Shown piece after piece: positions 49,392 to 58,740 of a stretch of DNA of 64,000 bases. Positions within the stretch are counted from its first letter, which is position 1, and every line of letters begins with the position of its first letter. The DNA is from an uncultured Spirochaetia bacterium. GTDB taxonomy: Bacteria; Spirochaetota; Spirochaetia; SZUA-6; Bin103. The translations under genes were made by a program, and so were the position numbers. Location: NCBI GenBank assembly GCA_958296075.1, contig CATQHW010000002.1, forward strand, positions 62,001 to 126,000. Direction: 5' to 3'. Under the pieces are notes generated by a model. It saw nothing but the letters and a program-made list of their open reading frames with translations. It was not told where the DNA came from and ran no database searches.

Positions 49392-51350
49392 CTAGCGGTC
49401 GAGATACCATTGCGACGACTGCAGCAGCGGGTGGAAGCCGATCGACCACCCGAACCAGAAACCGCTCGGCACGTTGTGCAGGTCGTTGCTGGCGGTCTGG
49501 AACACCGGCGCCGCGTACACCGTACCGATGTGCCACAGCTGTCGGATGCGCCAGTCCCAGGTCTCGCGCGTGAGCTCGACCCACTCCGGCGTTCCGGGGA
49601 CCAGCTTCGAGGCTTCCTGCACTTTGGCCCAAAGGTCCAGCCATTCCTGCGGCGGCATGGTGACGTTCTCGCCTTCGCCGTTGGTGGCGACCCAGCGGTT
49701 CCAGCTATGTCCGCCGCCGCCCACGTCCCAAAAGAGCTGAACCCACCCCTGCAGATCCATTTCGGTGGAAGCGCCGCCTCCGTCGACGATCAGCATCTCG
49801 TACAGTTCGCCCTCTTGGAGCCGCTGATGGGTGATCTTCTCGGGTTTGATGGTCAGGGTCACCCCGACATCCTCCCACATGTTCTTGATCACTTCGGCGA
49901 CCGTCGCCTCGGGAACCGAACCGTGACCCGATTCCATCAGGATGTTCATCGGTTTTCCGTCGGGGCGAAGTCGCAGCCCGCGATCGGCGTCCCAGCGCAG
50001 ACCCATCTCGTCGAGGAGCTGATTGGCGCGGTCGACGTCGTACTCGACCAGGTATTCGCCCCACGCCTCGTCGTAGAAGCTCACGTTGGGGAGGGGAGCG
50101 ACCTGCCGCGGCGTCGCCAAGCCGAAGAAGACCGACTCGTTCAGCGCGTCTCGGTCGATGGCGAGCGAGAGCGCCTGGCGGAACCGGATGTCCCCGAAGA
50201 TGTCATGGAGCACCGGATCCTTCACTACCGGGTTGAAGCCGACGGTGAACGCGCTCTGATAGTCTCCTTTGAGTGTCTGGACGCGGTAGTCGCCGGCGGC
50301 TTCGTTCTCTTTCATCAGCGGGAAGTCGCTCACCGAGAGGATGCTGAACCCGGAGAGGTAGTCGAGATCGCCGCCGATCGCCCGCAGCAACTTGGTCTGC
50401 GCATCGCCGGTATACGGCGCGATCAGCCTGTCGATGTAGGGGAGCTGGTTGCCCGCCGTATCGACTTGCCAGAAGTAGGGATTCCGTTCGGCCAGATACT
50501 CGGTCTCCGTGAAGTCGGTGACGATCCATGTGTTGAGCGTCGGGATCCCGGGGCGCTGCTGGAAGACCCAAGCGGCCTTCCAGTGGTTGTAGAGCTGGGT
50601 CCAGGTCTCGAAGCCCTGTTCGGAGGCGAGCTTGTTCGCATCCGGGTTGTAGTCGATGTGGTATTGGCGCTGGTAGTGCTCGGGCAGGAAGAAATGACCG
50701 CGTGAGGCCGCGAAAGGATGGCTCAGCGACGCCATCAGCGTCGGCTGCGGTACCGAAAGGTCTACCTGGATGGTGTAGTCGTCGACGGCGCTCAACTCCG
50801 CGTTGGCCCATATCCAGGTCGGACCGTGCGGCGTAAGCTCATCGTTGTTCATCTGGTCATTCCACCAGAACATGATGTCAGCCGACGTGAAGTCCTCTCC
50901 ATCGGACCATTTGGCGCCTGGTCGCAGAAATATCCGGTACCGGGTGTAGTCGGCGTTCACTTCGAAACCCATACCGAGATCCGTCCTGATTTCGGCGCCG
51001 TTGACGTCCCGCGTAAAGAGACCGCGCTTGAGCAGACTGCGGAAGAACGTTCCGTCGAACTTGGCGGTCCCGCCATGTGCGCCCACCGATTCGAGCGGCA
51101 CCACGACCGCCGGATCGTCGGGAAGTCGCTGCTCCACGGGAGGCAACGAACCGGCGCTCACCAGCGCCGTCAGCATCGGTGACTCGGAGTACGCGGGCAT
51201 GGTCCTGCCCGTTGCCCGTTCGTATTCGGAGACGGATACGTAGGCGTTGACGCCCCCATCCTGGTCGCCGCCTACCATCGCGTCCTGCGCGAAACCCGGT
51301 GAAGCGATCAGCATTGCTACGCCCACTACGAGAAGAAGTCGTCTTGGCAT
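49392..51350 (-). CDS. Family-5 extracellular solute-binding protein
   Basis: The 652-residue receptor begins at ATG 51350 with AGGAGGG upstream and a signal peptide (MPRRLLLVVGVAMLIASPGF, cleavage after FAQ). Landmarks are YVSVSEYERATGRTMPAYSE, RIFLRPGAKWSDGEDFTSAD, ALSLAIDRDALNESVFFGLA and ARIxN-like NILMESGHGSVPE. It is related to the receptors at 10681 and 56673 but not close. It serves the DppB/DppC pair downstream; ATPases presumably come from the DppD/DppF pair at 52335-54409. Confidence 0.92.
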   Translation of the reverse strand: MPRRLLLVVGVAMLIASPGFAQDAMVGGDQDGGVNAYVSVSEYERATGRTMPAYSESPMLTALVSAGSLPPVEQRLPDDPAVVVPLESVGAHGGTAKFDGTFFRSLLKRGLFTRDVNGAEIRTDLGMGFEVNADYTRYRIFLRPGAKWSDGEDFTSADIMFWWNDQMNNDELTPHGPTWIWANAELSAVDDYTIQVDLSVPQPTLMASLSHPFAASRGHFFLPEHYQRQYHIDYNPDANKLASEQGFETWTQLYNHWKAAWVFQQRPGIPTLNTWIVTDFTETEYLAERNPYFWQVDTAGNQLPYIDRLIAPYTGDAQTKLLRAIGGDLDYLSGFSILSVSDFPLMKENEAAGDYRVQTLKGDYQSAFTVGFNPVVKDPVLHDIFGDIRFRQALSLAIDRDALNESVFFGLATPRQVAPLPNVSFYDEAWGEYLVEYDVDRANQLLDEMGLRWDADRGLRLRPDGKPMNILMESGHGSVPEATVAEVIKNMWEDVGVTLTIKPEKITHQRLQEGELYEMLIVDGGGASTEMDLQGWVQLFWDVGGGGHSWNRWVATNGEGENVTMPPQEWLDLWAKVQEASKLVPGTPEWVELTRETWDWRIRQLWHIGTVYAAPVFQTASNDLHNVPSGFWFGWSIGFHPLLQSSQWYLDR

Positions 51351-51479
51351 GTACGCCCTCCTGACGGTTATCCGCTCGATTATGCGTTGCTGCAGGAACC
51401 GTGTCAATGGCTCCCGCCACGCGTCGAGAACCGGCGTGCGTCAGCACCGGCGTGCACCGGCGCCCGGTTCCCCGCGGGT

Positions 51480-52283
51480 CTACGCTCCGGCGTCGCAGAC
51501 CTGGAACGCCCGCTTCAGGGCCGGTATGATGTCTCCGGCCGGGATGAACTCGTGGCCGACGAAGCCATCGTAGTCGGTGGCCGCGATAGCGTTGCAGATG
51601 CCGCGGTAGTTCAGCTCCTGGGTGTCGTCCAGGTCCCGGCGGCCCGGGTTGCCCGCCGTATGGAAGTGGCCGATGTGGGGGAGGGCGCGCCGGATGGAGC
51701 GAATCACGTCGCCTTCCATGATCTGCATGTGGTAGATGTCGAACAGCAGCTTGACGCGCGGGCTCGCGACCATCTCGCACAGGGCGATGCCCCAATCGGT
51801 GCGATCGCCCAGGTAGCCGGGATGATCGACCCGTGAGTTGAGCAGCTCGACGTTGACGTTGACGCCCGCATCCTCGGCGATCGGAGCCACACGGCGCAGC
51901 ACGCGGGCGCACTCGACCATGCCCACCAGATCGCTCTGACCGTCGAGCCGGTTGCCGGCGAAGGCGATCACGTTGGGCACGTCGTTGGCTGCCGCCAGAT
52001 CGATCGTCTCCCGTAGCTCGCTCACGATGCGGTCGTGGTTGTCGGGGTTGTTGCCGCCGTTCTCCAGCGTTCCGTGGCCGCACGTGCTGGCCATGCGCAG
52101 CCCGTGCTCGCGCGCGGTCGCCACGACCTCTTCAAAGTCGTCGTCGCCGGCCGCGCCTCCGCCGCGGCGCCCCCACATCTCGATCGCCGCGTAGCCGATC
52201 TCCGCCGCGTGCCGGCACAGCTCGTCCAGCGAAAGGTCGGCCGTCCCGAAGATCGGGAACGCGATGGACTGCTTGATCTTCAT
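51480..52283 (-). CDS. Sugar phosphate isomerase/epimerase-type TIM barrel (hydroxypyruvate-isomerase-like)
   Basis: The 267-residue protein is a xylose-isomerase-like TIM barrel. The likely metal ligands are E146 (NVNVELLN), D182 (LLFDIYHMQ), H208 (IGHFHTAGNPGR) and E245 (FVGHEFIPAG), the pattern of the Hyi/DTE isomerases. A good AGGAGGT lies upstream of its ATG. It sits between the ATPase gene DppF and the second binding-protein gene, so it probably processes an imported sugar or acid. Reaction is unproven: hydroxypyruvate, tagatose and erythrulose epimerases share these residues. Confidence 0.85.
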   Translation of the reverse strand: MKIKQSIAFPIFGTADLSLDELCRHAAEIGYAAIEMWGRRGGGAAGDDDFEEVVATAREHGLRMASTCGHGTLENGGNNPDNHDRIVSELRETIDLAAANDVPNVIAFAGNRLDGQSDLVGMVECARVLRRVAPIAEDAGVNVNVELLNSRVDHPGYLGDRTDWGIALCEMVASPRVKLLFDIYHMQIMEGDVIRSIRRALPHIGHFHTAGNPGRRDLDDTQELNYRGICNAIAATDYDGFVGHEFIPAGDIIPALKRAFQVCDAGA

Positions 52284-52334
52284 TCCCGTACCTCCTGTCG
52301 ACTGTGTCGAAACGGTATCATGGCCGCGACAACG

Positions 52335-53351
52335 TCATCGGGATCGCTGTCGAGCCATGGCGACCGCTACGTGACACGCGGCGAAGCGGTCAGCGCCTAT
52401 CGCCGTGAGCTCGGGTTCCTCCGTGCGACACAGGTCTTCGCGGTAGGGACAGCGCGGATGAAACGAGCAGCCCGAGGGACGGTGAGCCGGGTCCGGGATC
52501 TCTCCTTCCGGGACGACGCGATTGCCGGCCCGATCGGGATCCGGGACCGATGACAGCAGCGCCTCCGTATACGGGTGCAGCGAACGCGTGAACAGCTCCT
52601 CGGTTGGGCCTGTCTCACCTACCGTGCCGAGATACATGACGATCATGTGATCGCTCATGTGGCGGACGACGTGCAGGTCGTGAGAGACGAACACATATGC
52701 CAGGTCGCGCTCGGTCTGGATGCGCAGCATCAGGTTGAGGATCTGCGCCTGCACCGAAACGTCGAGCGCCGAGGTCGGCTCATCGGCCAGGATCAGCTTG
52801 GGGTCCAGAGCCAGCGCGCGCGCCAAGCCGATGCGCTGGCGCTGGCCACCGCTGAATGCGTGCGGGTAGCGGTTGACGTGGTCCGGATTCAGGCCGACGA
52901 CGGCGAGCAGGGTGCGCACGCGCTCGTCGACTGCGCGCCGGCCGCGCACCGTGCCGCTCAGGGTCAGCGGCTCGGCCACGATGTCGCGCACCGGCAAACG
53001 CGGGTTGAGTGACGAGTCGGGATCCTGAAAGATCATGCGCATTCGCTGCCAGATCTGCCGCTGCTCGGCCCCTTGTACGTGCGTGATGTCCTGAAGCTCG
53101 TCATGCACCCGGAAGCGGAGCTGGCCGCTGTCCGGCTCCAGAATGCGCATCAGCATGCGCAGCAGTGTCGTCTTGCCACACCCACTCTCGCCAACCAGCC
53201 CGAGCGTATGGCCTCTCCATACCTTGAGCGACACCCCTTCCACGGCGGGGACGGTCCCGACCACGCGCCGCAGCAGGCCGCGGCGGATCGGGAAGTGCTT
53301 CACCAGCTCCCGTGCCTCCAGCAGGAGGGCGTCGTCGCTTCCGTACGCCAT
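52335..53351 (-). CDS. ABC importer ATP-binding protein, DppF/OppF-like
   Basis: The 338-residue ATPase has Walker A GESGCGKTT at 54-62, the Q-loop IFQDPDSSLNPRL, signature FSGGQ at 166-170, Walker B LILADEP at 186-192 and H-loop VSHDLHVV. A C-terminal oligopeptide-transporter domain (PSGCSFHPRCPYREDLCRTEEP) with conserved cysteines is specific to DppD/F-type ATPases and may hold an Fe-S cluster. It follows DppD after 32 bp. Confidence 0.93.
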   Translation of the reverse strand: MAYGSDDALLLEARELVKHFPIRRGLLRRVVGTVPAVEGVSLKVWRGHTLGLVGESGCGKTTLLRMLMRILEPDSGQLRFRVHDELQDITHVQGAEQRQIWQRMRMIFQDPDSSLNPRLPVRDIVAEPLTLSGTVRGRRAVDERVRTLLAVVGLNPDHVNRYPHAFSGGQRQRIGLARALALDPKLILADEPTSALDVSVQAQILNLMLRIQTERDLAYVFVSHDLHVVRHMSDHMIVMYLGTVGETGPTEELFTRSLHPYTEALLSSVPDPDRAGNRVVPEGEIPDPAHRPSGCSFHPRCPYREDLCRTEEPELTAIGADRFAACHVAVAMARQRSR

Positions 53352-53383
53352 TCAGCCGTCGTCCGAGGCAACGTCGCGGGAAG

Positions 53384-54409
53384 TCACGACGACGCCTCTG
53401 CCTGGTCGGAGTGCAGAAAGCAGGCAACTTCGTGGTCGTCCCCGACAGAGGTGATCGCGGGCATGCTGCGGTCGCAGACGCCGGGCATGAATTCCGAGCA
53501 GCGGGCGCTGAATGGGCATCCCGGAGGGAGACGCCGTGCGTCCGGGACCGTCCCTTCGATGGTCTGAAGCGGGGTCTTGCGAGTGCTCGTCTGATGAGGA
53601 ACGCACGCCATGAGCACCTTGGTGTAGGGGTGCCTGGGCCGCCGGTATACCTCGACTGCGGCGCCGCGCTCGACGATCTTTCCCAGGTACATGACCGCGA
53701 TCTGCTCGCTCATCTCCGCGACCAGGCTGAGATCGTGCGAAATGAACAGCACCGACATGGCGTGCGACTGCTGCAGCGAGCGCAGGAGCTCCATGATCCG
53801 TGCCTGAATGGTGACGTCGACCGCCGTGGTAGGTTCGTCGGCGATCAGCAGCTCGGGATTGGCGGCCAGTGCCACGGCGATCATGGCACGCTGGCGCATG
53901 CCGCCGCTCAGCTCGAACGTGTAGGCGTCGAGCTGCCGTTCGGGCTTTGGCATCCCCACGTCGGCCAGCAGAGCGACCGCCCGCTCGCGTGCCTCGGTCC
54001 GGCTCACCGGCTCGTGAGCGCGAATCGCCTCGGTGATCTGCAGCCCGATACGGTGCACCGGGCTGAGGCAGGTCATCGGCTCCTGGAAGATCATCGCTAC
54101 GCGCCGCCCGCGAATTGCACGCAACTGGCGCCCCGTCGGCGACAGCAGCGCGAGGTCGACTGTTCCCCCGTCCGGAGGGTGGTAGAGCACGCGCCCGTTC
54201 TCGATCTTCCCCGGCGGCGGGATGATGCGCAGCACTGCCCGGGCGGTCACCGACTTGCCGCAGCCACTCTCGCCGACCAGCCCCATGACGTGGTTGCGCG
54301 GTACCCGCAACGAGACGCCGTTGACGGCGCGCACCGTGCCCAGCGTCGTGTGGAAGTGGACGTGCAGGTCGTGTATGGACAGCAGGTCCACGCGGCCGTC
54401 GTCAGGCAT
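53384..54409 (-). CDS. ABC importer ATP-binding protein, DppD/OppD-like
   Basis: The 341-residue ATPase starts at ATG 54409, overlapping the DppC stop by 8 bp; a longer reading into DppC is a shadow. Walker A is GESGCGKS at 46-53, the Q-loop [19 protein letters not shown], signature LSGGMRQR (with FELSGG), Walker [13 protein letters not shown] and H-loop [12 protein letters not shown]. The tail [19 protein letters not shown] is the cysteine-bearing oligopeptide domain. Together with DppF it is the only family-5 ATPase pair in the window. Confidence 0.93.
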   Translation of the reverse strand: MPDDGRVDLLSIHDLHVHFHTTLGTVRAVNGVSLRVPRNHVMGLVGESGCGKSVTARAVLRIIPPPGKIENGRVLYHPPDGGTVDLALLSPTGRQLRAIRGRRVAMIFQEPMTCLSPVHRIGLQITEAIRAHEPVSRTEARERAVALLADVGMPKPERQLDAYTFELSGGMRQRAMIAVALAANPELLIADEPTTAVDVTIQARIMELLRSLQQSHAMSVLFISHDLSLVAEMSEQIAVMYLGKIVERGAAVEVYRRPRHPYTKVLMACVPHQTSTRKTPLQTIEGTVPDARRLPPGCPFSARCSEFMPGVCDRSMPAITSVGDDHEVACFLHSDQAEASS

Positions 54410-55559
54410 AGGGATCCGCCGCGTCTCGCAGGCCGTCGCCCAGGAAGTTGCATGCCAGCACCGCCACCACCACGAACGCACCGGGCAGCAGCAGCCAGGG
54501 CATCAACGCCACCGTCTGGATGTTCTGTCCCTCCTGGAGCAGCACACCCCAACTGATCGCCGGCGCGCGCAGGCCGACCCCCAGGAAGCTGAGCGCCGTT
54601 TCGCCGAGAATCATGCCGGGAATCGCCAGCGTCGCCGAGGCGATGATGTGGCTCAGAAAGGACGGGATCAGGTGGCGGAACATGACGCGCGCGCCGCGCG
54701 CGCCGTCGATGCGGGCGGCCAGCACGAAGTCCTCGTCCCGCAGCGACAGCAGCTTGCCGCGCACCACCCGCGCCATGCCGGTCCAGCCGGTGAGGGAAAG
54801 AATCACCGTGATCAAGAAGAAGGTGCGCGTCTGCGGCCAGTCGAACGGAATCGCGGCGCTCAACGCCATCCACAGCGGCAACGATGGGATCGCTATGAGG
54901 ATCTCGATGATGCGCTGAATCACCATGTCGGCAAGGCCGCCGAAGTAGCCCGAAATGGCGCCGAGCGTGATGCCGAGACCGAAGCTCAGCGCTACCCCCA
55001 CGAAGCCGATGGTGAGCGAGATGCGGGTGCCGTAGATGATGCGTGACAGTTGGTCCCGCCCCTGGGTATCGGTGCCGAGCAGCGCGACACGTTGATCGCC
55101 GCCGAAGCCGAACAGATGAACCCGAGCGGGGATCAACCCGAGCAGGCGATACTCATCGCCCCGCACCAGCAGGCGCAATGGCAGCCGACGGCTCGTGTCC
55201 CGAACATAGATACGCTGCAACGTGACCGGGTCGCGGCGCAGGGTGGTGGCGTACACGAATGGCCGCACGTGCAGCCGCCGCTCGGCCACGTCCCACACCC
55301 GGAGCCGCATCGGCGGCGCCGACACGTGGGAAGTCTCGCGCACGTAGGGGTCGTACGGCGCAAAGAACTCGACGAACGCCGCGACCAGATAGAACAACAG
55401 CACCGCGATTCCCGCTGCCACGGCCAGGCGGTGGCGCAGGAAGCGGCGCCAGATCAGTCGCCACTGACCGGCGGTGAGCAGCTCGTCCGCTGCCGCCACC
55501 CCGTTCGCGGGCACGATCGTCTCCGTGGTCGCGGCTCGTGGCGGTTCGGCAGCGACCAT
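54402..55559 (-). CDS. ABC importer permease, DppC-like, with long periplasmic loop
   Basis: The 385-residue permease has the same structure as the other DppC proteins here: a soluble N-terminus with AGQWRLIWRRFLRHRLA, a first helix, and about 130 periplasmic residues (MRLRVWDVAERRLHVRPFVY, RGDEYRLLGLIPARVHLFGF). LLGTDTQGRDQLSRIIYGTR follows, then the EAA loop AARIDGARGARVMFRHLIPS and the end [14 protein letters not shown]. Its ATG shares one base with the DppB stop. Confidence 0.93.
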   Translation of the reverse strand: MVAAEPPRAATTETIVPANGVAAADELLTAGQWRLIWRRFLRHRLAVAAGIAVLLFYLVAAFVEFFAPYDPYVRETSHVSAPPMRLRVWDVAERRLHVRPFVYATTLRRDPVTLQRIYVRDTSRRLPLRLLVRGDEYRLLGLIPARVHLFGFGGDQRVALLGTDTQGRDQLSRIIYGTRISLTIGFVGVALSFGLGITLGAISGYFGGLADMVIQRIIEILIAIPSLPLWMALSAAIPFDWPQTRTFFLITVILSLTGWTGMARVVRGKLLSLRDEDFVLAARIDGARGARVMFRHLIPSFLSHIIASATLAIPGMILGETALSFLGVGLRAPAISWGVLLQEGQNIQTVALMPWLLLPGAFVVVAVLACNFLGDGLRDAADPYA

Positions 55560-56542
55560 CAGTCGAAACGGATGCGCGGGTCGATCGCAGCCAGCAGAAG
55601 GTCGGACGCGAGCGTCCCGACCACCGTGAAGACGGAGATCAACATGACGAACGACGCTGCCAGTTGCATGTCCTGCCGTTGCAGCGCGGAGAGAAACAGC
55701 GGACCGCCCGTGGGGATGCCCAGGACCACGGCCGTGATCGTCTCGCCGGCTACCAACGACGGCAGCACCCAGCCAACCGTCGAGAAGAACGGATTGAGGG
55801 CTATGCGCACCGGGTAGCGCAGAATCGTGCGGACTTCGCTGATGCCCTTGGCACGCGCCATGTCGACGTAGGGCTTGCGCAGCTCATCGATCAGGTTGGC
55901 GCGCAGGATGCGGATCGTGCCGGCGGTGCCGGCGGTGCCGATCACGATGACGGGAATCCACAGGTGTCCGAGCAGATCCCCGAACTTGGCCCAGCTCCAC
56001 GCCGCGGTCTGGAACTCGCGGGAGAACAGTCCGCCGACTTCGATCCCGGGGAAGTACTTCGAGCTCAGGTACATCAGGATGAGCGCCAGCAGGAAATTGG
56101 GGATGGCCAATCCGAGGAAGCCGATGAAGGTCCAGAAGATGTCCCAGAAGGAGTACTGGCGCACGGCGGAGAGCACCCCGATCGGGAACGAGACCGCCCA
56201 CGTGAACAGCAACGAGAGCGTCGATATGAGTGCCGTCATCGCGAAGCGACCGCCGATCAGCTCGCGCACCGGTTTGTGCCAGGATAGGGAGTACCCGAAG
56301 TCCCCCTGGATGAAGTTGGAGATCCAGCGGAAATAGCGGACGACAACCGGGCGATCAAGTCCATAGCGCTGGCGCAGATTCTCCACCTCTTCATCCGAGA
56401 AGGTGCCCTGCTCGGTCATCGCCAGGATCTGATAGCTGACGTAGTCTCCGGGAGGCAGCTCGATCACCACGTATGCGATGAGCGAGATCGCCGCAAGGGT
56501 GAGCACCATGATCAACGCACGGCGGATCACGTACTCAACCAC
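55559..56542 (-). CDS. ABC importer permease, DppB-like
   Basis: The 327-residue permease begins at a GTG (56542) with VIRRALIMVLTLAAISLIAY. Landmarks are LRQRYGLDRPVVVRYFRWIS, GYSLSWHKPVRELIGGRF, the EAA loop DMARAKGISEVRTILRYPVR and the C-terminal LLLAAIDPRIRFD. It follows the binding protein after 130 bp that contain a stem-loop. Confidence 0.93.
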   Translation of the reverse strand: MVEYVIRRALIMVLTLAAISLIAYVVIELPPGDYVSYQILAMTEQGTFSDEEVENLRQRYGLDRPVVVRYFRWISNFIQGDFGYSLSWHKPVRELIGGRFAMTALISTLSLLFTWAVSFPIGVLSAVRQYSFWDIFWTFIGFLGLAIPNFLLALILMYLSSKYFPGIEVGGLFSREFQTAAWSWAKFGDLLGHLWIPVIVIGTAGTAGTIRILRANLIDELRKPYVDMARAKGISEVRTILRYPVRIALNPFFSTVGWVLPSLVAGETITAVVLGIPTGGPLFLSALQRQDMQLAASFVMLISVFTVVGTLASDLLLAAIDPRIRFD

Positions 56543-56565
56543 GAGTCCGCCTCACCCGAACGGCG

Positions 56566-56593
56566 GGGAATGCCTGTCCGGCTCCGCATTCCC
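56566..56593 (-). promoter_or_regulatory. Intercistronic stem-loop after the third family-5 binding-protein gene
   Basis: GGGAATGC (56566-56573) pairs perfectly with GCATTCCC (56586-56593), an 8-bp stem and 12-nt loop. Geometry is identical to the hairpin at 49272-49299 although the bases differ. No T tract follows. Confidence 0.65.
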
Positions 56594-56672
56594 GGCATGG
56601 TCGGCCACACCGGAAATGCGTCGCATGCGCTCGGTTCGTGATGTCAGCGACGGCGGCCGCAGCAGCAGCCCG

Positions 56673-58658
56673 TTACTGAGCCTTCCAGAATGCGTCCCGC
56701 CGGCCATGATCGCCGCGGAACATCGGCTGTCTCCCGGACGGAATGTTGCGCATCTCCGGGGTCACCATGATCACGAAGCCGGGATGGCGCACGGTGCCGA
56801 TGCTCCAGAGCTGCTCGCGCGCGATCTCCAGAACGTGGCCGAACAGTTCCTTACGCTCTTCGAGATCCAACGTCGCCTGAGCGCGCAGATAGTAGTCGAG
56901 CGCTTCCTGCACGATCGGGATCGGTTCCTCGCCCTGCTCTCCGCCGGTCATCGTGTAGTCGCGCCACTTCGGCGACCAGAGATTGAGCGCCTGGTTCGGC
57001 ACGAAGTGCGCGGCCTGGTCGTTTACCAGGAGACCTTCGTTGGTGCCCCAGCTCTCCCAGATCAAGAGACCATCGTAGTCACCGGCTTTGCGCGCCTGAG
57101 CCAGCACGCCCCAGTCGACGAAGCGCACGGTCAGCTCGACACCGATCTGCTTGAGCCCGTCGGCGATGATCTCGGCGTGCTTCGGCAGCCCACCGGTGTC
57201 GAACGACAGGAAGGTGAGCGCCATCGGATTCCCGTTCGGGAACGTGCGCACTCCGTCGTCATTACGCGTGTGCCCCAGCTCGTCGAGAATGCTGTTGGCA
57301 AGCTCGACATCGTAGGCCGTCGCCTCGTTTTGGAGCTCCTCGCTGAAGTACGGACTTGAGGGCAGCGGGGCGACCTGTGACGGGTAGCTGAGCCCCTCGT
57401 AGAGGATCTCGTTGATGAGTTCGCGGTCGATCGCGTGCGAGATCGCGCGCTTGAAACGAGGGTTCTGGAACACCTCGCGCACCACCGGGTCCGGGTGCGT
57501 CACGTTGAAGTCAAGCTGGGAGGCCACGAGCGCGGGGTTGTCCTGGACGTAGACCCTCACGATGCCGTCCTGCTCGGCTTTCCGCGCCAGCGTGTATACG
57601 TCGACGTCCAGGAACGAATAGTCGACTTCCCCGTTCAAGGCCTTCAGCTTTACGACTTCCTGATCGCCGACGATCGACATCCAGCGATCCTCGAAGTACG
57701 GTAGCTGCTGACCCTGAGTATCGACCGCCCAGAAGTAGGGGTTGCGCGTCCAGATCACCGGTTCGGCGGGCGGCGCCTGACTCAGCTTCCAGGGCTCCAG
57801 CGTGGGCTTGTCCACGTTCGTGGCGTGGTTGTAGTCGGCGCGATCCAGGAAGAACTGATTCCACGACTCGAACCCGGATTTCTTCACCATGTCCGCCAGC
57901 TCCGTCGCGCTTGCATACTCGGCATGGAACTGCTCGAGGTAATGGCGCGGATGGCGCGTGATGGGGTTGAAGCCACCCGCCCTGGCGACGAAATCCGCCG
58001 GGTTGCCGAAATCGAAACGTACGGTATATTCATCGACCACATCCAGCATGACGCCCTTGTACTGCGGTCGCAGTTGCGGGGTTATGTCGGTGTTGAGGAT
58101 CATGTCCTTCCACCAGAACTCGATGTCGGCGGTGGTGAACGGCGTTCCGTCGGACCAGAGCAGCCCTTCGCGCAGCTTGACTTCCCAGACCGCCGCGCGA
58201 TCGTCGACGGCTTCGTAACTCTTGGCCACGTTGGGATACGGGTCGCTCGTGAAGCTATGCTTGTTGAGGATGAGGGAGGTCTCGTCACGCATCGCCACCG
58301 CCAGACCGACGTCGTAGGTGGCATTGAAGAACGTGCCGCCATAGATGCCGGGCCCATCCACGCCCAGGATCACCAGGGGCTCCGCGGGAAGGCGGTCTTC
58401 GACCGGCGGCAGCTCGCCGGAGGCGACCGCCGCATCCAGCGTAGGTGATTGGCTGAAAGCGGGAAGGCGCGCACCGGTGTCAGCGGTGTACGCTGACGGC
58501 GTAGCCCACACTTGGTGCAGTTGCATCTCGCCGACGGCCAGGGCCGCCGGTTCAGCAGCTCCCTGTGACTGCGCGTCTTCGTCAACCCCCGCGGCCCACA
58601 GACCTCCGTTTATGAGCAGCGCGATTGCGCACATCGCACCAAGCCTGAACCATCTCAT
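56673..58658 (-). CDS. Family-5 extracellular solute-binding protein
   Basis: The 661-residue receptor starts at ATG 58658 behind GAGGAGGG, with signal peptide MRWFRLGAMCAIALLINGGL. The family motifs include KLREGLLWSDGTPFTTADIE, RHPRHYLEQFHAEYASATEL, RAISHAIDRELINEILYEGL, and NPMALTFLSFDTGGL. It feeds the DppB/C/D/F set directly downstream. The size again favours an oligosaccharide-type ligand over a short peptide. It lies 82 bp after the sialidase-like gene on the same strand. Confidence 0.93.
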   Translation of the reverse strand: MRWFRLGAMCAIALLINGGLWAAGVDEDAQSQGAAEPAALAVGEMQLHQVWATPSAYTADTGARLPAFSQSPTLDAAVASGELPPVEDRLPAEPLVILGVDGPGIYGGTFFNATYDVGLAVAMRDETSLILNKHSFTSDPYPNVAKSYEAVDDRAAVWEVKLREGLLWSDGTPFTTADIEFWWKDMILNTDITPQLRPQYKGVMLDVVDEYTVRFDFGNPADFVARAGGFNPITRHPRHYLEQFHAEYASATELADMVKKSGFESWNQFFLDRADYNHATNVDKPTLEPWKLSQAPPAEPVIWTRNPYFWAVDTQGQQLPYFEDRWMSIVGDQEVVKLKALNGEVDYSFLDVDVYTLARKAEQDGIVRVYVQDNPALVASQLDFNVTHPDPVVREVFQNPRFKRAISHAIDRELINEILYEGLSYPSQVAPLPSSPYFSEELQNEATAYDVELANSILDELGHTRNDDGVRTFPNGNPMALTFLSFDTGGLPKHAEIIADGLKQIGVELTVRFVDWGVLAQARKAGDYDGLLIWESWGTNEGLLVNDQAAHFVPNQALNLWSPKWRDYTMTGGEQGEEPIPIVQEALDYYLRAQATLDLEERKELFGHVLEIAREQLWSIGTVRHPGFVIMVTPEMRNIPSGRQPMFRGDHGRRDAFWKAQ

Positions 58659-58740
58659 GACGCCCTCCTCGACTCCGGAAATTTCCTGTCGCCCGACACC
58701 ATGCCATTACCCGCGTGGAGTCGCAACCCCATGTCGGATC

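Noticed and set aside
49239..50705. 488-residue + strand frame opposite the second family-5 receptor
   Set aside because: Shadow of a receptor gene with signal peptide and good ribosome-binding site.
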